A DNA stretch of 64,000 nucleotides from Leptotrichia sp. oral taxon 498 (GCF_002240055.1 NZ_CP016753.1:1426001-1490000), one strand, 5' to 3'. Numbered from the stretch's first letter, positions 24,381-31,892 are shown. The notes: a model not told the origin generated them from the letters alone. A program made the numbers and translations.

Positions 24381-24726
24381 TTTGTTAGCACTCTTTAATA
24401 TTTGTTGCTAACATAATTAGTGTATCACAATATTTGGTGTTTTTCAAGGAGAAAAAAATGTTTAAAGAATTTTTAGAAAAATGTCTAAGATATGGAAATT
24501 TGTATATCTTAGAAGAAACAGGGGACAGGAAAAAGGTTAAGAGAATTAGCAAGAGGCACGGTAAAGTAACTGAAGCAAGTGTACTGCTATTTGATTCAGG
24601 AACAAAAAGGACTACGGTAAATGAAATATATCTTAACAGTCAAGGATATTTTATAATTCGAGATCAGAAAAGATTGAAATTGGAAAGATTTAAGTAACAA
24701 AAAAGCACTCCAAAGAGTGCTAACAA
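24381..24726. repeat. 16-bp perfect inverted repeats flanking a small gene
   Basis: TTTGTTAGCACTCTTT at 24381-24396 is exactly complementary to 24711-24726. The right copy is part of a terminator-like hairpin (GCACTC CAAA GAGTGC, 24706-24719). The left copy lies inside another dyad (GTTAGC ... GCTAAC). They enclose the gene at 24458-24697. Confidence 0.6.
24458..24697 (+). CDS. Hypothetical protein between inverted repeats
   Basis: A basic 79-residue protein (MFKEFLEKCLRYGNLYILEE, RISKRHGKVTEASVLLFDSG). The start has AAGGAG before it. It lies between 16-bp inverted repeats and is followed by a hairpin terminator. No family was recognised. High Lys/Arg content could suit nucleic-acid binding. 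Confidence 0.5.
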   Translation: MFKEFLEKCLRYGNLYILEETGDRKKVKRISKRHGKVTEASVLLFDSGTKRTTVNEIYLNSQGYFIIRDQKRLKLERFK

Positions 24727-24740
24727 AAATTTATAAAATA

Positions 24741-24791
24741 CTACATCTTGTATTAATTATAACATAAATTGTTAAAAAACACAAGATGTAG
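24741..24791. promoter_or_regulatory. Dyad upstream of the replication initiator
   Basis: CTACATCTTGT (24741-24751) and ACAAGATGTAG (24781-24791) are perfect 11-bp inverted repeats 29 bases apart, ending at the ribosome site of the gene at 24806. It could be an operator or an RNA hairpin limiting translation. Confidence 0.5.
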
Positions 24792-24805
24792 GGAGAGGAA
24801 AAAAG

Positions 24806-25606
24806 ATGAGGGATATAAGAAAAAAAGGCTGGTTCTGGGTTGAGAATGAACTAATAGATAGAACTGACTTGTCATTTGAAGTCAAATCAATGTATATGAT
24901 TTTAGCAAGGTTTGCGGACGCAGAAGGAAAATGCTTTCCGAGCGTTGAGAAATTGGCTGAAATTATAGGAAAAGATAAAAGAACAGTAATAAGATATATG
25001 AAAAAGCTGGAAGAAAAAGGATTAATTGAGAAAAAGAGAAGATTCAATCAAACAAACATTTATTATCTAAAAAATGTTGCTCTTAATAGTGACAAAATTG
25101 ATAATGACAAAAATGATAGTGACATAGTTGTCACTTCCCTAGATGACACAGGTGTCACTTCCGATAGTGACAAAAATGTAAATCTAAAAAAACACAATGA
25201 AAAAAACACAATTAAAAATACCCAATATAATATAAAAGAAAAAAGTAAAAAAGAAAAGACAAAAAGTAAAATTGAAGACTTTGTAAATAAACTTGAAAAA
25301 TCAGATGAATACAAAGCCTTGATTTTAGAATACATAAAATATCGCAAAGAAATAAAAAAAACACTAAAGACAATAGCTCCTATTAGCAAATTATTGAAAG
25401 ATTTTCCTGATTCCAAACGGCTTTCGGAAGCAATAGAAATCGCTAAAGAAAGAGAATGGACAGGATTAGAGCCTGAATGGGTAGAGAACTATAAAAATAC
25501 AAAAAACGGAGGAAATAGCAATGCAAAAGGTGTCAGATATAATAAAACAGAGGGTAGAAAGAATAAAGCTGGAGAAAGAAAACCAAACTACGACATTGAG
25601 TTTTAG
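24806..25606 (+). CDS. Phage replication initiator (winged-helix, DnaD/replisome-organiser type)
   Basis: The 266-residue protein has an N-terminal winged-helix domain (WVENELIDRTDLSFEVKSMYM, CFPSVEKLAEIIGKDKRTVI with the recognition helix, MKKLEEKGLIEKKRRF). The Asp/Ser-rich linker is encoded by repeated TAGTGACA-type DNA, a candidate origin. The C-terminal basic half resembles DnaD-like replisome organisers that recruit a DnaC-type loader, which is the next gene and overlaps by 86 bases. Confidence 0.75.
   Translation: MRDIRKKGWFWVENELIDRTDLSFEVKSMYMILARFADAEGKCFPSVEKLAEIIGKDKRTVIRYMKKLEEKGLIEKKRRFNQTNIYYLKNVALNSDKIDNDKNDSDIVVTSLDDTGVTSDSDKNVNLKKHNEKNTIKNTQYNIKEKSKKEKTKSKIEDFVNKLEKSDEYKALILEYIKYRKEIKKTLKTIAPISKLLKDFPDSKRLSEAIEIAKEREWTGLEPEWVENYKNTKNGGNSNAKGVRYNKTEGRKNKAGERKPNYDIEF
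25086..25178. other. Candidate replication origin within the initiator gene
   Basis: The stretch contains clustered copies of the core TGACA or its complement TGTCA: AGTGACAAAA, ATGACAAAAA, AGTGACATAG, TTGTCACTTCC, GATGACACAG, GTGTCACTTCC and AGTGACAAAA. The copies are in both orientations. Iterons inside the initiator gene are the arrangement seen in lambda and several Gram-positive phages. Confidence 0.55.
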
Positions 25607-26276
25607 CAGTTTCCCATCATTTTCCGATGTTGACATGGCGGAAAACAAGAAAAAAGGAGAAATAAAATATTTTAAAAGATTATCGAGTTTGCCTAAAAAA
25701 ATTAATAATTGCACTTTTGAAAAAGCAATTGTAAAAAGTGACAAAGAGAAAAAAATAAAAGTTATGCTTGAAAAATACTGCAAAAACTTTGAAATGGCTC
25801 TCAAGAACGGAATAGGACTGTATTTTTACGGTGTAAGAGGGACAGGCAAGACTTTTTATAGCTTGTGCATTTATAACAAATTATGCAAGAATTACAGAGT
25901 TTACCGCACAAGCTTGATGAACATTTACAAAAGAATAAAAAAAACTTGGAAAATGCAAGATCAGGATGAAGAAGATGTGCTTAATGACTTATTAAAAGCA
26001 GACTTGATAATTCTTGATGACTTAGGTAAAGAGTATTTAAGTCAAGAGTGGGGAAAAGAAAAACTGTTTGATATATTTAATATGCTTTACGAAAAAGAAA
26101 AATGCTTAATAATCTCAACAACGTTAGATCCTGAGCAGATGTCGGAATATTTAAGCATAAATGGCAGCGATGATGTTCTTGACAGGTTAAAAGAGAACTG
26201 CAAAGGTCTAGCATTTAATTGGGAAAGCAGAAGAAAAGAAGTGAAAAAAGAAATTTTTGAAGAAATTTTTGGGTAG
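25521..26276 (+). CDS. DnaC-like helicase loader ATPase
   Basis: The 251-residue AAA+ protein has Walker A GVRGTGKT (residues 104-111) and Walker B LIILDDLG with Asp166-Asp167, followed by an ISTTLDPEQM sensor and a C-terminal RLKENCKGLAF motif (arginine finger region). It loads the host DnaB helicase onto the phage origin. GGAGG for its start lies inside the initiator gene, which it overlaps. Confidence 0.9.
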   Translation: MQKVSDIIKQRVERIKLEKENQTTTLSFSSFPSFSDVDMAENKKKGEIKYFKRLSSLPKKINNCTFEKAIVKSDKEKKIKVMLEKYCKNFEMALKNGIGLYFYGVRGTGKTFYSLCIYNKLCKNYRVYRTSLMNIYKRIKKTWKMQDQDEEDVLNDLLKADLIILDDLGKEYLSQEWGKEKLFDIFNMLYEKEKCLIISTTLDPEQMSEYLSINGSDDVLDRLKENCKGLAFNWESRRKEVKKEIFEEIFG

Positions 26277-26284
26277 GAGAATAA

Positions 26285-26476
26285 ATGGAGAAAATACAAA
26301 GTGAAATAAAAAAACTGGAAACTGAAAACAAAAAGATGAGAACAGCTAACAAGAGAATGCAGAAAACGATAAATGAGAAAACAAAAGCAATTAACGAGAA
26401 TGGAATTTTGATTGAAAAAAATAATCAGAAAATCAGTAAGCTGGTTAAGTTGCTGGAAAAGAGAGCGGAGAAATGA
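26285..26476 (+). CDS. Short coiled-coil protein
   Basis: The 63-residue protein is a single Lys/Glu/Asn-rich coiled coil (IKKLETENKKMRTANKRMQK). It overlaps the RusA gene by four bases and has AGGAG before its start. The function is unknown. Confidence 0.55.
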   Translation: MEKIQSEIKKLETENKKMRTANKRMQKTINEKTKAINENGILIEKNNQKISKLVKLLEKRAEK

Positions 26477-26823
26477 TAAAACTCGAATTGTCAGTAATGC
26501 CGCCATCTGTAAATTCATTGTGGGTAAACAAACCAAATGGGAGATACAAGTCTAAAAAGGGCAAGATATTCGAGGAAACGGCTCGTAGTGAACTTAAAAA
26601 GCAATTTAGGTGTAAACCTTTGGCTAATGGTTTAAAAGTCCGTATACGGCTTTATTTCAAGGATAAAAGAAAAAGAGATATAGACAACTACAATAAGGCT
26701 ATTTTGGATTCGATGACTAAAATTATTTATGAAGATGATTCGCAGATTGAAGAACTAAATGTGAAAAAGTTAGTTGGCTGTGGATTTGATAAAGTGGAAA
26801 TAGAAGTGGAGGGAATTAAATAA
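26473..26823 (+). CDS. rusA: RusA-family Holliday-junction resolvase
   Basis: The 116-residue length is typical of RusA. The N-terminal strand MPPSVNSLW, the metal-binding DIDNYNKAILDSM (Asp69 and Asp71) and the YEDDSQIEELNVKK motif are all present. It cuts four-way DNA junctions made during recombination and replication. It lies between the coiled-coil gene and a TAATG-coupled hypothetical gene. Confidence 0.93.
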   Translation: MIKLELSVMPPSVNSLWVNKPNGRYKSKKGKIFEETARSELKKQFRCKPLANGLKVRIRLYFKDKRKRDIDNYNKAILDSMTKIIYEDDSQIEELNVKKLVGCGFDKVEIEVEGIK

Positions 26824-27047
26824 TGGATAAAATATTATATCTTGTATCATTTAAATATGGAGATAGATTTGGTGATACAAATTCTGGAAATTGCACGGTT
26901 TTTATTAAAAAAGGGGACTATTCGGAAAGCGAAGTTCTCGAAATGTTCATCAAGGGTATAAAAACAAGTTTTAGCTTTAGAAACGAACAAATAGTAATAA
27001 CAAACATAATTAATTTAACAAAAATAAGAAGGGAACTGGAAGAATAA
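26823..27047 (+). CDS. Hypothetical protein in the replication operon
   Basis: The 74-residue protein (LYLVSFKYGDRFGDTNSGNC, then EVLEMFIKGIKTSFSF) overlaps both neighbours through TAATG junctions. No known family was recognised. Confidence 0.55.
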   Translation: MDKILYLVSFKYGDRFGDTNSGNCTVFIKKGDYSESEVLEMFIKGIKTSFSFRNEQIVITNIINLTKIRRELEE

Positions 27048-27517
27048 TGGAACAATGGAATAAATTAGTTGAATTAGTAAAAGAATTTTATATTGTATTC
27101 GGACAGCAGGAATTTTTAGAAAAAGAAATGACTGACGAGAGAATGGGATTAAGAGAAAAATTATTTGATGAAGAATTGAAAGAATATGAAGTAGCAGAAA
27201 AAAATAATAACAAGGTTGAAATGCTAGATGCTGTTTGTGACATGTACTACATCTACATTGGAACGTTATTAGAACTTCATAAAGGCAATATTGGAGATGT
27301 TGCTTCAAGGATATTTTTTCTATCAGATGAAAAAACGGATTTTCTTTTTAAACTGGAAACGAAAAACGGATTTGATAAAATTTTATCTGAAGCATTCGAG
27401 GAAGTCCACAGAAGCAATATGTCAAAACTGGAAAATGGGAAAGCAATTTTCAGGGAAGATGGAAAAATATTGAAAGGTAAAAATTATTTTAGACCAAATC
27501 TGGAAAATTTTTTTTAA
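27047..27517 (+). CDS. MazG-like nucleotide pyrophosphohydrolase
   Basis: The 156-residue protein has the all-alpha NTP-pyrophosphatase pattern: a metal-binding EELKEYEVAEKNN helix, then EMLDAVCDMYYIY, and a C-terminal AFEEVHRSNMSKLENGK followed by KGKNYFRP, as in phage MazG/HisE-like proteins. Such enzymes hydrolyse nucleoside triphosphates or (p)ppGpp-like signals. It is coupled to the upstream gene by TAATG. Confidence 0.75.
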   Translation: MEQWNKLVELVKEFYIVFGQQEFLEKEMTDERMGLREKLFDEELKEYEVAEKNNNKVEMLDAVCDMYYIYIGTLLELHKGNIGDVASRIFFLSDEKTDFLFKLETKNGFDKILSEAFEEVHRSNMSKLENGKAIFREDGKILKGKNYFRPNLENFF

Positions 27518-27571
27518 TAACTTATGTATACACAAGTTAAAGTGCATAAGAAAAAATTAGGAGGAATATTA

Positions 27572-28186
27572 ATGAATGAATTAATGAACATAGAAAGCAG
27601 AAACACATTGACAAGTTTGGAAGTGGCACAAATAGTAGGAAAAGAACATAAAAATATTTTAGCTGATATTAGAGATGAAATCAGTAAATTAGGAGAGGAA
27701 AGAGGTCGGCTAATTTTTCAGCCAACCACCTATATAGATAATTTTAACAGAAGTCAACCGATGTTTCTTTTGAATTACAAAGGAGTGCTACAACTTGGGG
27801 CAAGATATAATGCTGAAACAAGATTTAGACTTATTGAAAAGATTGAACAACTTCAAAAACCAATGACAATAGAAGATATGATCATATTGCAGGCAAATGA
27901 AATGAAGAGTGTTAAACATAGAATTGACGTTGTAGAAAACAAAGTTGACAATGAGATAAGAATAGACCATACGGAACAAAGAAAATTGCAGAAAACAATA
28001 GCAACAAGAGTTTATCAAAGACTAGATGTGATAGATGCTGACAGAAATTTAATGTTTCCAGCAATTTACAGAGATTTAAAGGACAGGTTTGGAGTTGCAA
28101 GTTATCGTGATATTAAGAGAAAGGACTTAACTGAAGCATTAGCATATGTGCAGAACTGGATAGAAAAAGCAGAATTGAGAAATTGA
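27572..28186 (+). CDS. Rha-family protein with ORF6C C-terminal domain (copy 2)
   Basis: The 204-residue protein starts at 27572 after AGGAGGA. It has the Rha domain (TLTSLEVAQIVGKEHKNILA, LLNYKGVLQLGARYNAETRF) and an ORF6C domain (RKLQKTIATRVYQRLDVIDA, then LKDRFGVASYRDIKRKDL). It is closest at the N-terminus to the Rha protein at 17999, but the C-termini differ. These proteins act as antirepressors or host-growth modulators. Confidence 0.85.
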   Translation: MNELMNIESRNTLTSLEVAQIVGKEHKNILADIRDEISKLGEERGRLIFQPTTYIDNFNRSQPMFLLNYKGVLQLGARYNAETRFRLIEKIEQLQKPMTIEDMIILQANEMKSVKHRIDVVENKVDNEIRIDHTEQRKLQKTIATRVYQRLDVIDADRNLMFPAIYRDLKDRFGVASYRDIKRKDLTEALAYVQNWIEKAELRN

Positions 28187-28290
28187 AATAGAAGAAATTG
28201 ATTGGATTAATAAAAGGACAATGACAACTGAATAATAACTGTGATTTGTAATATTTTACTTTACAATGTCAAAAAAACTCTAAATTTTTG

Positions 28291-28319
28291 TTGCACTTTT
28301 GCTACTTTTAAGATATAAT
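28291..28319 (+). promoter_or_regulatory. Promoter of the toxin-antitoxin pair
   Basis: TTGCAC, a 17-base spacer and TATAAT, about 37 bases before the antitoxin start. A 19-base element (28216-28234, GGACAATGACA then CTGAATA) lies upstream, and a near copy is at 31128-31146. Confidence 0.6.
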
Positions 28320-28355
28320 TTAATTGTCAAATGATAACAAGAGGAGGGTGGCAAT

Positions 28356-28847
28356 ATGGAAAAAATAATAAATGTTGCTCAATATATTTTTAATGAATAT
28401 AAAAGAGTGACAGGAGAAATTATTGATGAAATGAAATTACAGAAGTTGCTGTATTTTTCCCAAAGGGAAACAATTGCTATTTTAAATGAACCTCTTTTTA
28501 ATGAGATGTTTGAAGGCTGGAAGTATGGACCTGTATCAAGAGAGGTACGAACTTCTTACACAACAGATGGAATAAACTATGAAACAGAAGACATAAAAAG
28601 TGAAAGTAAATACATAATAAACAATGTAATTCAAGAATACGGAGCATTAGCATCGTGGAAGTTAAGTGCATTAACACATAAGGAAATTTCTTGGCTCAAT
28701 TCTCGAAAAGGGCTTAAAAAAGAAGAAAACGGAAGGATTAAAATTCAAACTGAAGATATAAGAGAAGACGCAAAGAAAGTAAGACCTTATGATTATGTGT
28801 GGGATATGTACTATGATGAATTTGACGACTATGAAGCGGTGGTTTGA
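28356..28847 (+). CDS. Panacea/SocA-domain antitoxin (DUF4065)
   Basis: The 163-residue protein has the Panacea domain (formerly DUF4065, GepA/SocA-like): VAQYIFNEYKRVTGEIIDEM, MKLQKLLYFSQRETI, and EGWKYGPVSREVR. These domains neutralise various toxins in two-gene systems. Here the next gene, overlapping in TGATG, encodes a PemK/MazF-like protein. It has its own promoter and terminator, typical of a phage moron. Confidence 0.85.
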   Translation: MEKIINVAQYIFNEYKRVTGEIIDEMKLQKLLYFSQRETIAILNEPLFNEMFEGWKYGPVSREVRTSYTTDGINYETEDIKSESKYIINNVIQEYGALASWKLSALTHKEISWLNSRKGLKKEENGRIKIQTEDIREDAKKVRPYDYVWDMYYDEFDDYEAVV

Positions 28848-29227
28848 TGGTAGGAAAAATAGTTAGATGTTTAACTCAATATTACGATACAAGATTACAT
28901 AGAAATTCAATAAAATCAAGACCTGCTTTAGTATTAAGAAGTCCTGGAAATGATGATTATGTAGTTCTTCCTATTTCAACTATTCCAAACAGAATAAATG
29001 TAAATCCAGTATATGATATAGAAATAGATCCGTCAAAATTTCCTAAAATAAACTTGACTAGATTATCGTATATTAGGACACATAGAATGGTTTCGATACC
29101 AATGCAGCAGATAGATACAAGTGTTATAATAGGAGATTTGAAATCAGATTACGAAGAACTATTTTTGAAAATAGCGGAAAAAGTAGAGCAGTTTCATAAT
29201 GAAGTTATGGAAGGGTTGTTAGAATAG
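28847..29227 (+). CDS. PemK/MazF-like toxin
   Basis: The 126-residue protein has the CcdB/MazF-type SH3-like barrel start (MVGKIVRCLTQYYDTRLHR), SRPALVLRSPGNDDYVVLPI and ITPRI-equivalent RLSYIRTHRMVSIPM. The family cleaves RNA, although it is more divergent than classical MazF and could instead act on another target. It follows the Panacea antitoxin and overlaps it by one base (TGATG). It could kill or arrest phage-infected or cured cells. Confidence 0.75.
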   Translation: MVGKIVRCLTQYYDTRLHRNSIKSRPALVLRSPGNDDYVVLPISTIPNRINVNPVYDIEIDPSKFPKINLTRLSYIRTHRMVSIPMQQIDTSVIIGDLKSDYEELFLKIAEKVEQFHNEVMEGLLE

Positions 29228-29246
29228 CAATTAAAAATATTTAAAA

Positions 29247-29277
29247 TCACAGTTATTAATTTAGCTGTGATTTTTTT
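29247..29277 (+). terminator. Terminator of the toxin-antitoxin pair (repeated at 37874)
   Basis: TCACAG and CTGTGA form the stem, followed by seven T. The 31 bases are identical at 37874-37904 after the MuF toxin's downstream genes. Confidence 0.75.
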
Positions 29278-29395
29278 ATGCAAATAGTAAATAAAATATA
29301 AAAATAGCAAAAATTATATGATAGTATAAATTAAAACATATATAAAATATAAAAAATGATAAAATTATGTTTTAAAAATAGAGGATGGAGAAAAA

Positions 29396-29554
29396 GTGGA
29401 TGAGAATGTATTAGAAAGAATGAAGTCAAGACTTTTAAATGGAATAAAAGTAAATGACAGCGATTTTAATTTTATGAAGTTAAATGCTAATTTGTTCAAG
29501 AATATTAAATTTATTAAGAGAAGGAAGGCTAAGAGAAAATGTCTAAAAGAATGA
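29396..29554 (+). CDS. 52-residue basic protein
   Basis: A GTG start follows GGATGGAG. The peptide (MDENVLERMKSRLLNGIKVN, ending KRRKAKRKCLKE after FIK) has a basic tail. It overlaps the HNH gene by 16 bases. Translation is plausible from the ribosome site; the function is unknown. Confidence 0.45.
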   Translation: MDENVLERMKSRLLNGIKVNDSDFNFMKLNANLFKNIKFIKRRKAKRKCLKE

Positions 29555-30348
29555 GCAGAGAAAACCAAAAACTAATTTACTGGTTTATAGACTGCTACGC
29601 CTACAAGCTAAAAGGAGTAGATATAAATTGGCAGACTAGCAAGCAAAAGCCTGCCATTTCAGATTATTTTTTATACAAGGCAAAGGAGGACTTGAAAAAA
29701 CTTTATATCAGGCACAGCGGAATTAATTTGAAAGGTTACAAGCCTTTTAAAAATATAGAAGAAAAATTAAGAATCAGATTGAATGAAGTTTTGGATAAGA
29801 ATTATACAAAGGAAACTAAGATAAATATTGTAACAAATGATTTAATAGATTTTGTCCGGGAAGAAATGCAAAGATTTTTATTAACTCTTACAGGCACATT
29901 TAGCCTAAAACTTGATATAATGAGCAATAAGGGGGCAATATCATTTACTAATTATTTATTTGATTATTTTCTTCAGAACGATATTGATATGTGGCAAGAG
30001 ATACACGAACTATACAGACAACAGGAAAACAGGAACTGGGTGTACTGGATGTTAAAAAAGAAAATATGTGTTATTACAGGAAAGCCAAATGCACAATTAG
30101 CACATATTTCAAAAAGTGCTGGAGCATTAGGAGGCTACAAATATGACAAAGGGATAGGAAACAGTTATTTGCCTTTGTCAGCAGAGTGGCATATAGGAGT
30201 GGATCATGGAGTTGGTGGCGGCAGAAACAAATTAATGTCAAAACTGAAAGAGCTGAATATAGAGCCTTTTGAGATAAGGACTGAGGAAGAAGTCAAGGAA
30301 TTAAAGAGAATATATAAAGGACATTTTAAAGGATTTAAGGAGAGATAA
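29539..30348 (+). CDS. Divergent HNH-type nuclease candidate
   Basis: The 269-residue protein ends in a region reminiscent of phage HNHc nucleases: CVITGKPNAQLAHIS, LPLSAEWHIGVDHGVGGG. The first Cys is kept, but the usual second zinc Cys pairs are changed, and the metal His residues (AHIS, EWH, VDH) remain. The N-terminal half is helical and basic. It lies among rightward early/middle genes. Whether it cuts DNA is uncertain. Confidence 0.55.
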   Translation: MSKRMSRENQKLIYWFIDCYAYKLKGVDINWQTSKQKPAISDYFLYKAKEDLKKLYIRHSGINLKGYKPFKNIEEKLRIRLNEVLDKNYTKETKINIVTNDLIDFVREEMQRFLLTLTGTFSLKLDIMSNKGAISFTNYLFDYFLQNDIDMWQEIHELYRQQENRNWVYWMLKKKICVITGKPNAQLAHISKSAGALGGYKYDKGIGNSYLPLSAEWHIGVDHGVGGGRNKLMSKLKELNIEPFEIRTEEEVKELKRIYKGHFKGFKER

Positions 30349-30349
30349 A

Positions 30350-30556
30350 ATGGCAGAATTAAAAGAAGGTATTTTGAAACTTTTTAAGGAACATTATGGG
30401 ATGACAGATGAAGAAGCTCAAGAATATTACAAGGAACAATTTGAAATAGTAAAGAAAACAGCAGTAAAAGAAGAAGTGGAAGGGTTAAGGCGAGAATGTA
30501 TGGATGTACTGGATGAAGTAAACAAAACAGGGAAAGTTCCTGAACTTATATTTTAA
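30350..30556 (+). CDS. Hypothetical acidic protein
   Basis: A 68-residue helical protein (LKLFKEHYGMTDEEAQEYYK) following the HNH-like gene by one base after GGAGAGAT. No family was recognised. Confidence 0.55.
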   Translation: MAELKEGILKLFKEHYGMTDEEAQEYYKEQFEIVKKTAVKEEVEGLRRECMDVLDEVNKTGKVPELIF

Positions 30557-30607
30557 AGTTCAGTCGCAGAAAGTCGTTTTAATTAGAAAAAAAATTAGGA
30601 GGATAAA

Positions 30608-30856
30608 ATGAAAACACATGATTTAAAAATAGAAAAGAAATACTTTAACGATGTTATAGCAGAAAGAAAAAAATTTGAAGTAAGAAAAAATGATAGAGAT
30701 TACCAAGTAAATGATATTTTATCTTTAAATGAATATGATAAAGATAAACAAGTATATACTGGTAGACATATTTCAGTCAAAGTATTGTATATTTTAGATG
30801 ATAGCGCTTTTTTAAAAGAAGGATACGTTGTCCTTTCTATAGCTATTATAAAATAG
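30608..30856 (+). CDS. DUF3850 (ASCH-like) protein
   Basis: The 82-residue protein fits DUF3850: THDLKIEKKYFNDVIAERKK, FEVRKNDRDYQVNDILSLNE, VLYILDDSAF and a C-terminal YVVLSI. DUF3850 is related to ASCH/PUA-like RNA-binding domains and is common in phages. The function is not established. Confidence 0.85.
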   Translation: MKTHDLKIEKKYFNDVIAERKKFEVRKNDRDYQVNDILSLNEYDKDKQVYTGRHISVKVLYILDDSAFLKEGYVVLSIAIIK

Positions 30857-30878
30857 ATAATTATGGAGAGGATTTGGA

Positions 30879-31109
30879 ATGAAAAAAATATTATTAGCAG
30901 GACTTTTAGTGATAACTATAAGTTGTAGTACATATTACGAGAAATTTCAACAAGAATGCAGGCAATATAAAGTTGTTAAAAAGTTAAAATCTAAAACAAG
31001 TAAAAAAATATATCTGAAATTTGAGAACGGAAGCATACATGAAGTGTCGCCGATATTGAAATATGAGGATATAGAAGAAAATCGTAAATTGGAGAAATGT
31101 GATTTTTAG
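30879..31109 (+). CDS. Small lipoprotein
   Basis: The 76-residue protein has a lipoprotein signal peptide (MKKILLAGLLVITISC, with the lipobox cysteine at residue 16). The mature part is basic (KKLKSKTSKKIYLKFENGS). It might alter the lysogen surface. Confidence 0.65.
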   Translation: MKKILLAGLLVITISCSTYYEKFQQECRQYKVVKKLKSKTSKKIYLKFENGSIHEVSPILKYEDIEENRKLEKCDF

Positions 31110-31139
31110 AAAAAGTTTTAGAAATTAGGACAATGACAG

Positions 31140-31167
31140 TTGAATATTTTTGGTCTTGAGGTATAAT
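31140..31167 (+). promoter_or_regulatory. Promoter before the coiled-coil membrane protein
   Basis: TTGAAT, a 16-base spacer and TATAAT, 32 bases before the start at 31199. It overlaps the second copy of the GGACAATGACA element at 31128. Confidence 0.5.
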
Positions 31168-31198
31168 ATATATTATATTTTAGGAGGAAAAATAATTT

Positions 31199-31819
31199 AT
31201 GTGGAAATTCTTAGGGACTCCAACTGTTCAAGGAGCAATTTCAGGAGCTATTGTTGCTTTAGTTGGAACTATTTTAAATAATTATATAAATGTAAAGAAT
31301 AATAATAAAATTATAAAGAGTAATTTGGAAAATTTAGAAAAAACATTAAACCATAATAAAGAAAATTTAGAAAAAGAGCAAAAATTCAAAGAAAAAATTG
31401 AAGAAAAGAAGTTTTTGAGAGAGAAATTAGAAATTATAGCTGAAGAAATTGTAAAAGATCACAATAAAATAGGTGAAATTTTTGGACAATTAGCTAAAGG
31501 TGTTGACATTGAAAAAGTAAAAGAAAAATGTGAATATAAAAAAGAAATCGAAAACGCTTTTTTGTTAAGTTTATTATATTTTGAGGAATTGCAGAGGTTA
31601 TTAAAACATTATAATTACAGAACGATAAAGATATACAAGTTAATGAACAACAAATTTTCAAAAGAGGAAGATGAAAAACTTTTAGTAGAAGTATATGAAG
31701 AGGAGTATCACGAGACGAGTGTTGAATTTAACTATCCTATTATAAAAAAAGGAAGACAAGGAGTATATGACAAAATACTAAAACAGTTAAAAATAGAAGC
31801 TAAAAAATTAACAGAATAA
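31199..31819 (+). CDS. Membrane-anchored coiled-coil protein
   Basis: The 206-residue protein has an N-terminal hydrophobic segment (AISGAIVALVGTILNNYI) and a long Lys/Glu coiled coil (about 35-80). It has its own promoter and a terminator at 31825, so it is probably a moron expressed independently, perhaps in the lysogen. I do not recognise a family. Confidence 0.6.
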   Translation: MWKFLGTPTVQGAISGAIVALVGTILNNYINVKNNNKIIKSNLENLEKTLNHNKENLEKEQKFKEKIEEKKFLREKLEIIAEEIVKDHNKIGEIFGQLAKGVDIEKVKEKCEYKKEIENAFLLSLLYFEELQRLLKHYNYRTIKIYKLMNNKFSKEEDEKLLVEVYEEEYHETSVEFNYPIIKKGRQGVYDKILKQLKIEAKKLTE

Positions 31820-31824
31820 TTTAA

Positions 31825-31851
31825 AGAGTCCAATTTTATTTGGACTTTTTT
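31825..31851 (+). terminator. Terminator
   Basis: AGTCCAA and TTGGACT form a 7-bp stem followed by six T. Confidence 0.7.
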
Positions 31852-31892
31852 CGTGAGAAAATGAATAAAAGTAGAAAGGAAAATAGAAATAA

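Noticed and set aside
25086..25178. CRISPR-like array
   Set aside because: The repeats are only 5-10 bases, occur in both orientations and lie inside a coding region; no spacer organisation was seen anywhere in the window.
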